Assembly (NCBI GenBank): GCA_030710605.1
Contig: CP092884.1
Location: 19,635,483 to 19,699,482, forward strand
Length of the DNA stretch: 64,000 nt
DNA from: Cordylochernes scorpioides
Taxonomy: Eukaryota; Arthropoda; Arachnida; Pseudoscorpiones; Chernetidae
Direction: 5' to 3'
Positions 9,223 to 18,756 of the stretch are shown here, in pieces. How positions within the stretch are numbered: the stretch's first letter is position 1; each line of letters begins with the position of its first letter. The translations under genes and the position numbers were made by a program. The notes below the pieces were generated by a model. The model saw nothing but the letters and a program-made list of their open reading frames with translations, did no database searches and was not told the DNA's origin.

Positions 9223-9530
9223 ATGCCTAAAATGAAAACTATGCATGCGCATTTACTGGCATTGCTAAATTAAATTATAGTTTAGGCTTTGTTAATTACA
9301 GTAAAATTGATTTTACATTTTTAAAAAGTTGTTTCATATTTTATTTTTTAAAAGTTCGGGAACCTTTTGATTCTACCGTGTATATGTGAAGAGACCTACA
9401 CTTTAAGCTAAATAAAATATTTTTATATAAATTGAGCGATTTCAGCATTTATTACAATTTGCTCACTCGTGATGATTTAATTATTGGAACTCTTTTTTTT
9501 TTGTTTAATGGATCATTTTTTATATTTTAT

Positions 9531-9810
9531 ATATATAGTCACGACCGTCTGTCGTGGCCTCTGTCACGGATAATATACAGTTATCATCGTCATGCGTTCT
9601 TAATTCTGTCACCGTTTGCTTTTGATTCAGTGGTAGAATGCTCGCCTGCCACGCGGGCGCCCCGGGTTCGATTCCCGGCCGATGCATTTTTTTTTTTACA
9701 ATTTTTAAAACTCATTTATATATTATACAAGAATGACATCCACGGCGCCAATTTATAATTGTAACGAATAGTATTTGAATAAAAGCATTTAATCGGGTAA
9801 ACCCCGGGCG
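9531..9810 (+). mobile_element. HINE-like unit with tRNA-Gly-like insert (copy A)
   Basis: Starts with TATAGTCACGACCGTCTGTC. A tRNA-Gly(GCC)-like block follows at about 9615-9686, with the intact anticodon-arm and T-arm words CTCGCCTGCCACGCGGGCG and GGTTCGATTCCCGG. Then come a T-run and the shared tail GACATCCACGGCGCCAATTT ... AATCGGGTAAACCCCGGGCG. The 5' acceptor strand of the tRNA is replaced by unrelated bases, so no functional tRNA is expected. The tail is cut off at GGGCGTTG by the 57-bp array. Confidence 0.7.
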
Positions 9811-10098
9811 TTGTAGATTATAAACACAAGGTAATAAGACCACATCCATGATAAGGTACAATTTGGATTATAGATTATAAACACAAGGAAATAAGACAAC
9901 ATCCATGATGAGGTACAGTTTGGATTATAGATTATAAACACAAGGTAATAAGACCACATCCATGATAAGACACAATTTGAATTATAGATTATAAACACAA
10001 GGTAACAAGACCACATCCATAATAAGGTACAATTTGGATTATAGATTATAAACACAAGGTAACAAGACCACATCCATGATAAGGTACAGTTTGGATTA
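9811..10098. repeat. 57-bp tandem repeat, five copies
   Basis: Five units of TATAGATTATAAACACAAGG plus 37 more bases, about 90-95 percent alike. Because 57 is a multiple of 3, the minus strand stays open as a 19-residue repeated peptide, but there is no sign that it is a gene. The array is wedged between two HINE-like copies. Confidence 0.9.
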
Positions 10099-10102
10099 TT
10101 AC

Positions 10103-10298
10103 TATATATAGTCACGACCGTCTTTCCTCATCGGCCGCCTCTGTCACGGATAATATACAGTTGTCATCGTCATGCGTTCTTAATTCTGTCACCGTTTGCT
10201 TTTGGTTCAGTGGTAGAATGCTCGCCTGCCACGCGGGCGCCCCGGGTTCGATTCCCGGCCGATGCATTTTTTTTTTTACAATTTTTAAAACTCTTTAT
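10103..10298 (+). mobile_element. HINE-like unit with tRNA-Gly-like insert (copy B)
   Basis: Same layout as copy A, with the tRNA-Gly-like block at about 10195-10266 followed by a T-run. It is cut short inside TTTTTAAAACTC by the mariner fragment that begins near 10299. Confidence 0.7.
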
Positions 10299-10610
10299 AC
10301 AGGGTGTACCAGGTAAATTGGGAATTTCAACAATGGTATTTTAACTGAAATTTTTTGCAAGTAAAAATTAAAATATCCGAATGAAATTTGACACAGTAGT
10401 AGATAAAAGGATATAGTTTTTATTTATTCAATGTAGTTTCCATTATTAGCTACAACAGTCTCGAGGCGAGTGCGGAATGAAGCACAGGCCTTGGCGACGA
10501 TGACCTTGTCCATTTGGGTCATCACCGTGTGAACTGCTTTCTTGACAGACTGGATGGTGGTATGAGGAGCTTTGTTGACATCTCTCTCAACAACGCCCCA
10601 TACATATTAT
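10299..10610 (-). pseudogene. Tc1/mariner-type transposase, C-terminal remnant
   Basis: On the minus strand, a frame ending at about 10437 reads AVHTVMTQMDKVIVAKACAS then FRTRLETVVANNGNYIE and stop. This is the usual C-terminus of IS630/Tc1/mariner transposases (CKAFRRRLE-C-A-GGYIE). The 3' terminus ACAGGGTGTACCAGGTAAAT is at the left. The catalytic domain is absent. Confidence 0.7.
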
Positions 10611-10611
10611 A

Positions 10612-11023
10612 CTAGCCGAATGACCCGGGCAACGCCCGGGGTTTACCCGATTAAATGCTTTTATTCAAATACTATTCGTTACAATTATAAATTGGCGCCG
10701 TGGATGTCATTCTTGTATAATATATAAATGAGTTTTAAAAATTGTAAAAAAAAAAATGCATCGGCCGGGAATCGAACCCGGGGCGCCCGCGTGGCAGGCG
10801 AGCATTCTACCACTGAACCAAAAGCAAACGGTGACAGAATTAAGAACGCATGACGATGATAACTGTATATTATCCATGACAGAGGCCACGACAGACGGTC
10901 GTGACTATATATATTAACAAGAATGACATCCACGGCGCCAATTTATAATTGTAACGAATAGTATTTGAATAAAAGCATTTAATCGGGTAAACCCCGGGCG
11001 TTGCCCGGGTCATTCGGCTAGTA
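10612..11023. mobile_element. HINE-like unit with two inverted tails and a tRNA-Gly-like insert (copy C)
   Basis: About 105 bp at each end are near-perfect inverted copies: ACTAGCCGAATGACCCGGGC at the left is the complement of the right end at 11023. Each terminus contains the palindromic CCCGGGCAACGCCCGGG. A tRNA-Gly(GCC)-like block lies on the minus strand at about 10757-10828, followed (in its sense) by CACGACAGACGGTCGTGAC, a second hairpin. Functionally it looks like a minus-strand unit with an extra tail added head-to-head. Confidence 0.75.
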
Positions 11024-11394
11024 TTTTATATAATATAAACATGATTCCCCATTTTATTATAGTTTTTTTTTTGTATTGATCCGAACGTTTCAAAAACAAT
11101 AAATACGGGTTTTAAATAATTATAAAATATATGAGAAAATATAGCGATTAAGATATTTTTAACATTTTCTAATTATGTCTAGCTCAAATTCCTAAGAAGG
11201 TTCATGAAAGAGACCTGGAAATTGTCATTTGGTCCTATTTTAAATTCCTAAACAATCATTCTCCATATATTTTAATTGTCAACTCTCTATTGGATTCGAG
11301 TTAAAATCGTGTAACACTAACAAACAGGAAAAAAAACTATTTATGTAAATAAACAAATTATATATTTAAAACAGATAGGGTCGCCTATTAAATA
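11024..11394. other. AT-rich intronic stretch
   Basis: I recognise nothing here. Confidence 0.5.
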
Positions 11395-11610
11395 TATATA
11401 TATATATATATATATGAAAAAATAGTACAAATGTGATATTGTACTGGGATTAGGTGCATAAATTAAGAAAAAGGCATCTCCTTATCTTGCAACTGAAAGT
11501 TGCTGATGGCTTGCGCCATCTATCGGAATAAATATCAACTATTCTCGTTGATTTCTAATTATTCCAGAATTGGCCAAATACCCATTCTTGATTAATCAAG
11601 AAAAGCTAAC
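11395..11610. repeat. Hammerhead-bearing repeat, left part, interrupted by the BEL element
   Basis: Starts at a (TA)n run, contains GCAACTGAAAGTTGCTGATGG (shared with 53535-53600) and TTGGCCAAATACCC, and ends AAGAAAAGCTAAC at the BEL target duplication CTAAC (11606-11610). Its continuation, including the hammerhead-like core, resumes at 16401 beyond the BEL element. This shows that the BEL insertion is younger than this repeat. Confidence 0.75.
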
Positions 11611-11952
11611 CGTCGCGTTCAGCGGCGCAGCGCCCAGGCTCTATTATGCCCAGACGACCTAAGTATCTCTTTCTTGGTCCCGGGAGGAGAATACCAACCT
11701 ATCCCTATGTAGGGGAAAGGCGACTCCAAGAAGAAAAGAAACTGCGGGATTCCGTTGTTTTCTCTAGGGCAGGTATTTGTCAATGATCGGCCAAGCAACA
11801 ACACGAGTCCAGCCAGCGAATTACAACAACTGATTTTATTTTTAGCTGCGAATACACATAAATACACATAAATATTTACATAAAACTAAAAAAAAATCAA
11901 ATTTACATAGTTTCAAATCTATACAGAAGATTAACATATTTCTTTCCCGACA
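11611..11952 (-). repeat. BEL/Pao 3' LTR
   Basis: 342 bp, matching 16059-16400. The first base is C in place of the canonical T of TGTCGCG. Confidence 0.9.
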
Positions 11953-12023
11953 TACTCCCACCTTGAGTTTCTCTACAGAAACTCAACCAATAGTCGGGAA
12001 ACGACCGTTCCTTCCAGTTCCCT

Positions 12024-12453
12024 CTAGGATTGGGCGATCTCCGAAGGAGTCTTTACTGGTTTCTCCTCGGGAGTCTTCCCCCCGGTGAGCTTCCTATGTT
12101 CACTCCTCAAGGTACTCCCCAGATCGGCGGGTATCTCTAAATTGTAGAGCCGTTGAACCGGCCTAATCTGGTCGCCCTTGCTGGTTCTCAACTTTGGTAC
12201 AGTCTGGACAGGGTTCTTCTTTAGCTTCTTCCATTCTGGTACTGTCTGGACATGGTTCTTTAGCTTTTTCCATGTTGCCACTGTCTGAACAGAGTTCTTC
12301 ATTAGCGTCTTCCATGTTGGCACTGTCTGGACACATTGATCCTTTCACCTTGGAGCAGTCAGGACAAGTTGACTCTTCAGGCCTTTTCTGAACGGAACTA
12401 TCTGGGTCAGGGTATATTTCAATATGGGACCAATCTTTTCTTGGTTTTCTCAA
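12024..12453 (-). pseudogene. BEL pol end: post-RNase H linker, acidic repeat and C-terminal tail; integrase missing
   Basis: After RNase H the minus strand carries the conserved linker (WEGPSWLRKPRKDW, spanning the frame boundary). It then reads four to five imperfect copies of a CPDS/CPDC-plus-(M)E-A-(K)E unit, about 16-19 residues each (CPDSTRMEEAKEEPCPDCTK). In another frame it ends in RPVQRLYNLEI, the typical C-terminal BEL motif. The HHCC zinc finger and DDE core that should lie between are absent. Either a deletion removed integrase and the repeat expanded at the scar, or the element never had one. The repeated cysteine pairs are unlike any BEL domain I know. Confidence 0.65.
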
Positions 12454-12471
12454 CCAACTTGGGCCCTCCCA

Positions 12472-13951
12472 CTACTTCGATTTCTCCAGAGAATCGGCTA
12501 AGCAACCCCGCGATGGTAAATCCGCTGGATTCAAGCATCCTGGTACATGATACCAATCCTCTGTCCTACTGAGAGATCGGATCTCCATAACTTGATTCAT
12601 TACAAAAGTCGCCCAGTTATCTTTTCTTTTGATCCAATGGAGTGCATTAGTGGAATCTGTCCAATAAAATCGCTCTATGTCTTCAAATATTAGGTCCCTC
12701 ACAACGTTGTTCGTCAAGCGGGCCCCAATCAAGCATGCCAACAGCTCTAAACGAGGAATGGTAGTCCCCTTCAAAGGAGCTACTCTCGACCGAGCCTGTA
12801 CTAGTTGACACTTTACTTCCTGTTTGCTTTCGATGCGTAAAAAATACAAGTGGCGTAAGAGGCCTTAGAGGCATCACAAAACACATGAAGAGTAGTTCCA
12901 AGCCGGTGTTCTTCTCTATAGCAAAGCCATCTCGGTACAGCAATAGATGTCAGAGACTCCAATTTGGCCAGCCACCTCAAAAACTCGCGAGACAAGTTCT
13001 CAGGCAGAGGCTCATCCCACGACAATTTGAACAGCCACGTTTCCTGCAGGATAAGTCTCGGAACGAGGGTCACTGGACAAGTGAAGCCTAACGGATCGAA
13101 TATACGACTTGCCAAGGAGAGTACTTTTCTTTTGTTTATTGGCCCCTGTATTTCCAAATTTTCCTAAGAACAAGCCAAAGTGTCCTCCTCTTGATTCCAT
13201 ACCATGCCCAACACCCTTCCTCTATCAAACCTTGGACCATCACACATGGTACTGTTATCATTGCTTGTCCAATCACGCAAGTTGAAATGAGCAGAAGCCA
13301 ACAATGTCTGTGCTTCGTCCACAATTTTTTCATATGAGTGACTTCTGAGAAACTAGCCACACAGTTATCGATGTACAAAGATTCCTTCATCAATTCAGCT
13401 GTCTCTTGCCAGGGTTCAGGAGCCTTGTTCAAGTGGCGAGACAGCGTGGCAAGCAGGAGATATGGACTCGTCGTGATTCCGAAGACAACTATCGCATGAC
13501 GTAAAACTATCACTTTTCCCTCATTGTCATACAAGAGAAATCTTATATAATCTCTGTCTTCCTCCCTAATCCCAATTTGAATAAAGGCCTTCTCTATGTC
13601 CAAGGAGACTCCTATATCCTTCTTCCTAAATCTATTCAAAATTCTTGGGATGCTTTCTATCATATTCGGACCTCTTTCCAAACAATTATTCAGTGAAAGT
13701 TTTCCCTTCTTCCTGGCTGCAGCATCAAAAACTGGTCTTATTTTGGTGGTTAGACTATTCTCTTTAAAAACTGGTCGATGTGGCAAATAGTGCACGCCTT
13801 CACGTTTATTATCTGTAACCATTTCTATTATTTTATTTCTTAGCCACTTTTCGAGAAAATCTTCATATTCTGTCAAATTTTCGGTATTCTCAAGATGTTT
13901 CCTCAGGTTTGCTAATCGTTTTTCAGCAACATCTCTATTGTCCGTGAGCAC
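12472..13951 (-). pseudogene. BEL reverse transcriptase and RNase H, frameshifted
   Basis: From 13951: the region before RT, RPVFDAAARKKGKLSLNNCL, then GVSLDIEKAFIQIGIREED and the catalytic box as YIDNCVAS (about residue 200). Pao-type RTs have Y-V-D-D here, so the second catalytic aspartate is asparagine. The frame shifts near 13330 and 13140. RNase H follows: LGTTLHVFCDASKASYATCI, then the DSTNALHWIK block and HVPGCLNPADLPSRG, the conserved end of Pao RNase H. Its role would be cDNA synthesis in the particle. This copy is inactive by both frameshift and the D-to-N change. Confidence 0.85.
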
Positions 13952-13994
13952 TTCTTTTTCGCGGATCCAAAGAAGGGCAACCTGGTAACGCCCC

Positions 13995-14690
13995 TCACAA
14001 TCTTGGGAAACAGTATGTGCGAAGTATTCTTGTCTCCTTTTGTATCGGGTCGTTTTGACGAGTATTTGAAATACCTATAGCCTCTAATCTCCATAAATTT
14101 TCCAAATCACTAGTCATCAGTGAAGTTGTGCAAAGTTCATTAAAACTAGTTTCTTCTTCTGTGGCCGGAATCTTGCCCATTAAAATCCAGCCCAACTTCG
14201 TTTGCACCACCACAAGCCCAGAGGGAAGTTTTCTATGCTCTCCGGTTAGTAATTTTCCAGCAACGTCTGCTCCTATAAGAATCTTAAGAGGTCCCTTTTG
14301 TAGATCAGTCAATTCTATGTCATGAGCACTAAGTTCTTGTATCCATTTACCCTGATGGACCTTGGGCACGCTGTCGCAGATAACATCTTGGCTCAGTGCT
14401 TCAAAATTACAGCCATAAGATCCGTCTAGATTAGTCAACCTGATATCATAAACTCCATGTTCGTACAACTCTGTGTTCGATCCACCAAACAAAGAGTGGC
14501 GAAGAGACTCTTGTTTGGAAAATTCATATCCCATTTCTTTTGCCGTGCTCTGGAGTACATAAGACCTTTGAGATCCCGTATCAATCAATATTCGTTCCAT
14601 TCTTTCTTTACACTTTCCTCTGATAATTACTCGCATTGTGGGTAACAACACCACAGACGTCGTCGTCAGATTGGTCAAAAGGCTCATCAT
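13995..14690 (-). CDS. BEL aspartic protease domain
   Basis: An open frame of 231 codons. The catalytic motif is ILIDTGSQRSYV (about residue 35-46), followed by the flap-side GGSNTELYEHGVYDI and ILIGADVAGKLL (about 140). LGWILMGK, typical of the Pao linker, is near 185. The frame begins in the region after the zinc knuckles and overlaps the gag frame (14608-15027) by about 80 nt. The frame breaks before RT starts at 13951. In an intact element this is part of one Gag-Pol polyprotein. Confidence 0.8.
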   Translation of the reverse strand: MMSLLTNLTTTSVVLLPTMRVIIRGKCKERMERILIDTGSQRSYVLQSTAKEMGYEFSKQESLRHSLFGGSNTELYEHGVYDIRLTNLDGSYGCNFEALSQDVICDSVPKVHQGKWIQELSAHDIELTDLQKGPLKILIGADVAGKLLTGEHRKLPSGLVVVQTKLGWILMGKIPATEEETSFNELCTTSLMTSDLENLWRLEAIGISNTRQNDPIQKETRILRTYCFPRL

Positions 14691-15992
14691 TTATTATATC
14701 TCGGGCTGGAGTAGCGATCTCCTCATTCTGGTTCTTCTTGGGGCACATAATCCTTAAATGTCTCAAATTCCCACAGCTGGTGCAACTTGCCCTAACTTTG
14801 CAGAATTTGCTCAAATGACCATATTTCAGGCATCTGAAACAAACCCCTCTCTTCCTTAATTTTCCCAATTTATCTTCCAAAGTCAAATTTTCCGCGAATC
14901 CGCACCTGGTGCCCTCATGATCTCCTCTTTCACAAAAAAGGCAATTCTTCTTCCTATTCCCTGCTTCAGAGGTATTCAAAAAACCAGCAGCCGTGGGCAG
15001 GGGATTCCTTTCATTTCGATACTTCACGATAGGGATCTGTGACTGAGGGCGCTCATTTGATGGTCGGCTGGTTATTATTTCGTCTCGCGTACCGAATGTG
15101 CTCTCTCCAATGCAATCAATTGTCTCTTCAAAAATTCAATCAAATCTCCGAGAGAAAAAGCTCTTGTGAATTTCCTGTGTAATTCAGGCCTCAAGTCTGA
15201 CGGCAATAACTTGAGGAGCAAAGGGCACAATAAGTTACCGTAGCTTTCAACGACAACACCCAACGACTCCAAACTTCTAATTTGCACCAGGATTCTGCCG
15301 TACAATTCTCAAAAAGCCCTCACGTCTTTCGACACTCTAAGTGGATTCAAGGCCAAGAGGTTGTTCATATGCACATCGATCAGCCTTTCCTTTTTTCCGA
15401 AGCGTTCCTTCAACAATTCAACGGCCTTATCATAATTTTCTTCAGATAGGCAAAATCCTTCCACAGTTTGGGCCGCCGTTCCACCCAAATAGGCCTTAAG
15501 ATAGTTAAATTTATCTATCTTTGTCAAATGTTCATTTCTGTTGATTGATGAATCGAAGGCATTCCAAAGTTCAACCACTGACCAATTTCCCCGCAGAATC
15601 TTTCTATTGTCAATTTGGGCAACTTAACCATCCTAGTTACAGCAGTTCGACTGATTTCTCCTGGATATTCCTTCTTCGTAGCCGTTGCCGTTTCCCTCTT
15701 CATTCCGTCCGCCACCCCTAGACTTCTCTTTAACAAAGATTTCTACGTCACGGTCTTCTCCCGGTATTCCTCCACCATTCTTAGGTCTTTCTCTAGATCT
15801 TTAATGTCTATCAATTTCTTCGTCTACCTGCCTCAGTTCTTCGTAGACATCCAAAAGCTGTTCCAGCAGTTCCTTGTGGTCACACTCCTTATGCACGTCA
15901 GATTCTTCTATTCCTTTTCCATACTTGGACAAAGCTGTGCGGAGCATGGTTATCTTCTTCTTAAGTCTCTCCAGCGCTTCTTCCTTATCCAT
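14608..15992 (-). pseudogene. BEL Gag with zinc knuckles, split over several frames
   Basis: It starts at 15992 (MDKEEALERLKKKITMLRTA, a coiled-coil N-terminus) and continues in other frames with LPKLTIERFCGEIGQWLNF, then YNYLKAYLGGTAAQTVEGF-type Pao Gag sequence. The conserved AQTVEGFCLSEENYDKAVEL lies at about 15480-15420, and later RLIALERAH. The last frame, to 14608, holds three Cys-rich fingers: CLFCERGDHEGTRC, CFRCLKYGHLSKFC and CTSCGNLRHLRIMC. Five frame breaks are needed, so the copy is old. The region upstream to 16058 holds the short leader and primer site. Confidence 0.8.
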
Positions 15993-16058
15993 CTTTTAAT
16001 CCAAAAGGTCCCAAATTTAGGCTCGGCTTTCTTCTTGAATCCCGGCTGGGATGCCAAA

Positions 16059-16400
16059 TGTCGCGTTCAGCGGCGCAGCGCCCAGGCTCTATTCTGCCCA
16101 GACGCCCTAAGTCTCTTTTTCTTGGTCCCGGGAGGAGAATACCAACCTATCCCTATGTAGGGGAAAAGCGACTCCAAGAAGAAAATAAACTGTGGGATTC
16201 CGTTGTTTTCTCTAGGGCAGATATCTGTCAATGATCGGTAAAGCAACAACACGAGTCCAGCCAGCAAATTACAACAACTGATTTTATTTTTAGCTGCGAA
16301 TACACATATATACACATAAAACAAAAACAAAAAAAAAAAGAATCAAATTTAAATAGTTTCAAATCTCTATACAAAATATTAACATATTCCTTTCCCGACA
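16059..16400 (-). repeat. BEL/Pao 5' LTR
   Basis: 342 bp with canonical TG...CA ends (TGTCGCG ... CCCGACA). The CTAAC target duplication follows at 16401. Confidence 0.9.
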
Positions 16401-16401
16401 C

Positions 16402-16446
16402 TAACCACGGACGCGTTTCGGGCTGTTGGCCCTCATCATCGTGGTG
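16402..16446 (-). ncRNA. Hammerhead ribozyme, degenerate (C3 replaced by A)
   Basis: On the minus strand a 6-bp stem I (16445-16440 with 16409-16404) encloses ATGATGA (16439-16433) where CTGATGA is expected. Stem II is GGGC/GCCC (16432-16429 with 16423-16420) with loop CAACA, then GAA. A two-pair stem III lies in ACGCGT, and H17 is C at 16410. All other core bases are right. The C3 change removes the C3-G8 pair, so cleavage is not expected. The BEL target site CTAAC overlaps the stem I strand. Confidence 0.7.
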
Positions 16447-16555
16447 AATCTGTACCTCAACGACCAAAAAATTGGTCATTCAGGCATCCTGAAAAATCAT
16501 GAAACGAGTAGTTAAGGCCAGAATTGCGTGAGACCGCGACACAATATATATATAC

Positions 16556-16708
16556 ACATGATGATTTTATTGTTCCAATATTTCGAGGGGCAACTCGTCT
16601 CTCTTTATCGAGGATGTTTGTGTTTTTAACTAAAACATGCGCGCACGCGTACATCCTCGATAAAGAGAGGTGAGTTGCCCCTCGAAATATTGGAACAATA
16701 AAATCATT
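16556..16708. repeat. Inverted repeat, Penelope-like terminal fragment
   Basis: Arms at about 16560-16615 and 16650-16707 are near-perfect complements, sharing TTCCAATATTTCGAGGGGCA and TCTTTATCGAGGATGT. The CTCGAAATATTGGAACAATAAA end resembles the tails of Penelope-like long terminal structures. No coding sequence. Confidence 0.5.
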
Positions 16709-16772
16709 ATAAATCCAATATATGTATCTTTTTAAAATATAATTTTAATTATGGATTGCTCAATCTTCAATA

Positions 16773-18096
16773 TACAAGGTGTGTCCAATAAATAATGAGA
16801 CCGGTCAAAAACAAAGAAAGAATGAAATGATAATTTTTTTAAGCCTATTTAAAAAATAGAAAGCTTCAGCTACACTGCGGTATATCACATCACGTGATTG
16901 CGCGCGCAGTCGATAAATTGTAAGCTTGTAAAAAGAACGTCTTACATAAAAACTTCTAATTTGTAATGGATAGAAAATTCGAACAACGAATTTGTATTCA
17001 ATTGGGCTACAAAATTGGGAAATTGGCTTCAGAAACTTTAGATTTGTTGAAATTGGCATTTGGAAATGAAAATGTAAATAAGCCCACACCACATTTAGAT
17101 GATTTTCACGATTTAAAAATGGAATGGAATCGGTGAAAGATGAGAAACGTGTTGGACGTCCAATTCTGCACAGGAACCCTGAAAAGGAGAGCCAAATTTC
17201 AAATTTGATAAAATAAAATCCACGAATAGGGGTTACGGGACATTGAGGAAGAAACAGGGATATCATAATCATTAGTTGGATCGATAATTAAAGAAGACTT
17301 GCAGTTAAAGAAGACAACTTCAAAATTTGTCCCTAAAATGCTGACAATCCAAAAAAAGGAGAATCGCGTTGAAGCTGCCCAAAAAATGCTTGAAATGGTG
17401 GAAGAAAATCCTAATTGGAAGTAAAAAGTAATACCTGGAGACGAGACATGGGTTTGCGGGTATGACCCGGAAACAAAACGCCAATCTATGGAGTGGAAAG
17501 AAAAAGAAGAACCAAGAACGACGAAATCCCGACTTTGCGAGTCAAAAAACAAAGTCTTATTGGTCACGTTCTTTGACATAAAGGGAATTGTGCATTATGA
17601 ATATCTATAGGAAGGTCAAACAATCAATAATAAATCTTATTTAAACATTATGAGACGTGTACGTGAATCAATTCGTCTGAAAAGAAGTGAAATGTGGAGT
17701 TCCAAAAATTGCATTATCCATCATGATAATGCACCACCACACACCGCTACCTCTGTACTGACTTATTTGGCTAAACACGGCATCCAAATACTTCAAAAAC
17801 CTCCCTATTCCCCAGACCTAGCTCCAAATGATTTTTTCTCTTTCCAAAACTCAAACTGGCTCTAAAAGAAAGGAGATTTGACACTAGAGAATCCATCATA
17901 GCGGATTCGAAAAAGGTCTTGAAGAACATCCCGAAAGATGCCTTTTCTAAATGTTTTAAATCATGGGCGAAGAGATGGAAATTATGTATAGATGCGGGAG
18001 GGGACTATTTTGAAAAATACTAATATATATATTTTTAATCATTCTATTTTTTCTTTATTTTTGACCAGTCTCATTATTTATTGGACACACCTTGTA
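16773..18096 (+). mobile_element. Mariner element with both TIRs
   Basis: ACAAGGTGTGTCCAATAAAT at the left is matched in inverse at the right end (ATTTATTGGACACACCTTGT), with about 35 bp of TIR and TA-rich flanks. Length of about 1.3 kb is normal for mariner. It lies just left of the TA-rich target of the gypsy element. Confidence 0.9.
16965..18020 (+). pseudogene. Mariner transposase, inactivated
   Basis: Begins MDRKFEQRICIQLGYKIGKL and runs in several frames. The segment around 17430 reads PGDETWVCGYDPETKRQSME, the first catalytic region. From 17650 it reads NCIIHHDNAPPHTA (second Asp) and KPPYSPDLAPNDFF (third Asp region), as in mariner D-D34D enzymes. In-frame stops (for example after NPNWK and after HYEYL) and frameshifts near 17130 and 17850 destroy it. 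It differs in sequence and TIRs from the mariner at 36295. Confidence 0.88.
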
Positions 18097-18131
<35 letters not shown>

Positions 18132-18146
18132 ATATATATATATATA
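18097..18146. repeat. (TA)n-rich microsatellite
   Basis: TA dinucleotides broken by a T-run. It supplied the TATA target of the gypsy insertion at 18147. Confidence 0.9.
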
Positions 18147-18756
18147 TGTGGTGAGGTAGTCGATCCTGTAGGATGACTGTAGTGTGTTGGTCAAATGCAG
18201 TCGTTGTGGCCTCAATGTTAGAGTGGGTTCAGGCGTGAATGTATTGCACCAAAGAACGAGACATGGTAGATGTCACCACGGAGATGGCGAGAGAGTGAGT
18301 CTACCCGACACCAGTTTAGGGGAGAACTGTCTAGAGGCGTCCGCAAGTATCGTTCCCCAGCCGACTAACTGTTTTCATAAAAAAGGGGGCTGTGGGGGCC
18401 AGCCTGGAATGTCGCACCCCGCCGCCGTCGAGACAAGAATGCAGACGTCATAAATTACCAGGACCCTAGAGGGGCCCAGATGTACATTCCTGGGGTGTTG
18501 TCCTTTTTGGTCTTCCCATATGAATGTAGTTATCAAGAATTTCCAATAAAACACTAACTTTGAGAGACTTTCTGAGCCATCGCTGGACCAGTAAATCGAC
18601 ACACCACAGGGCATACCCGACTTGTTTTTCGGACCTCTTTTCCCCTTCTGGCATCGGCTGTCACTCACTCGAAATTTTATTTGTCACACTTTGGCAATTA
18701 CATTATACATTTATACAATACATGGAGACATAGATGTATTGGAATATATTACAACA
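18147..18756 (-). repeat. Gypsy 3' LTR
   Basis: 610 bp, TG...CA, nearly identical to 24249-24858. Confidence 0.95.

Larger units (their letters stand above)
11611..16400 (-). mobile_element. BEL/Pao LTR retrotransposon, complete ends, defective interior
   Basis: Two 342-bp LTRs (11611-11952 and 16059-16400) both run GTCGCGTTCAGCGGCGCAGC ... CCCGACA and differ by a modest number of substitutions and indels. CTAAC is duplicated outside both (11606-11610, 16401-16405). In its own sense (minus), the 5' LTR at 16059-16400 is followed by a TGG-starting primer site (TGGCATCCCAGCCGGGATTC). A purine-rich tract precedes the 3' LTR near 11953-11970. The order is Gag with zinc knuckles, protease, RT, RNase H, then a short remnant where integrase should be. 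At 4.8 kb it is shorter than intact BEL elements. Frameshifts and a missing integrase make it non-autonomous. Confidence 0.93.

Noticed and set aside
9811-10098. Regularly repeated 57-bp units considered as a CRISPR array
   Set aside because: No repeat/spacer structure; the units are contiguous, and the DNA is eukaryotic.
9789-10115. 108-codon open frame of repeated NPNCTLSWMWSCYLVFIIY-like units
   Set aside because: It is only the translation of the 57-bp tandem array.
12194-12391. 65-codon plus-strand frame with repeated SGHGSLA-type units
   Set aside because: Antisense shadow of the BEL acidic repeat.
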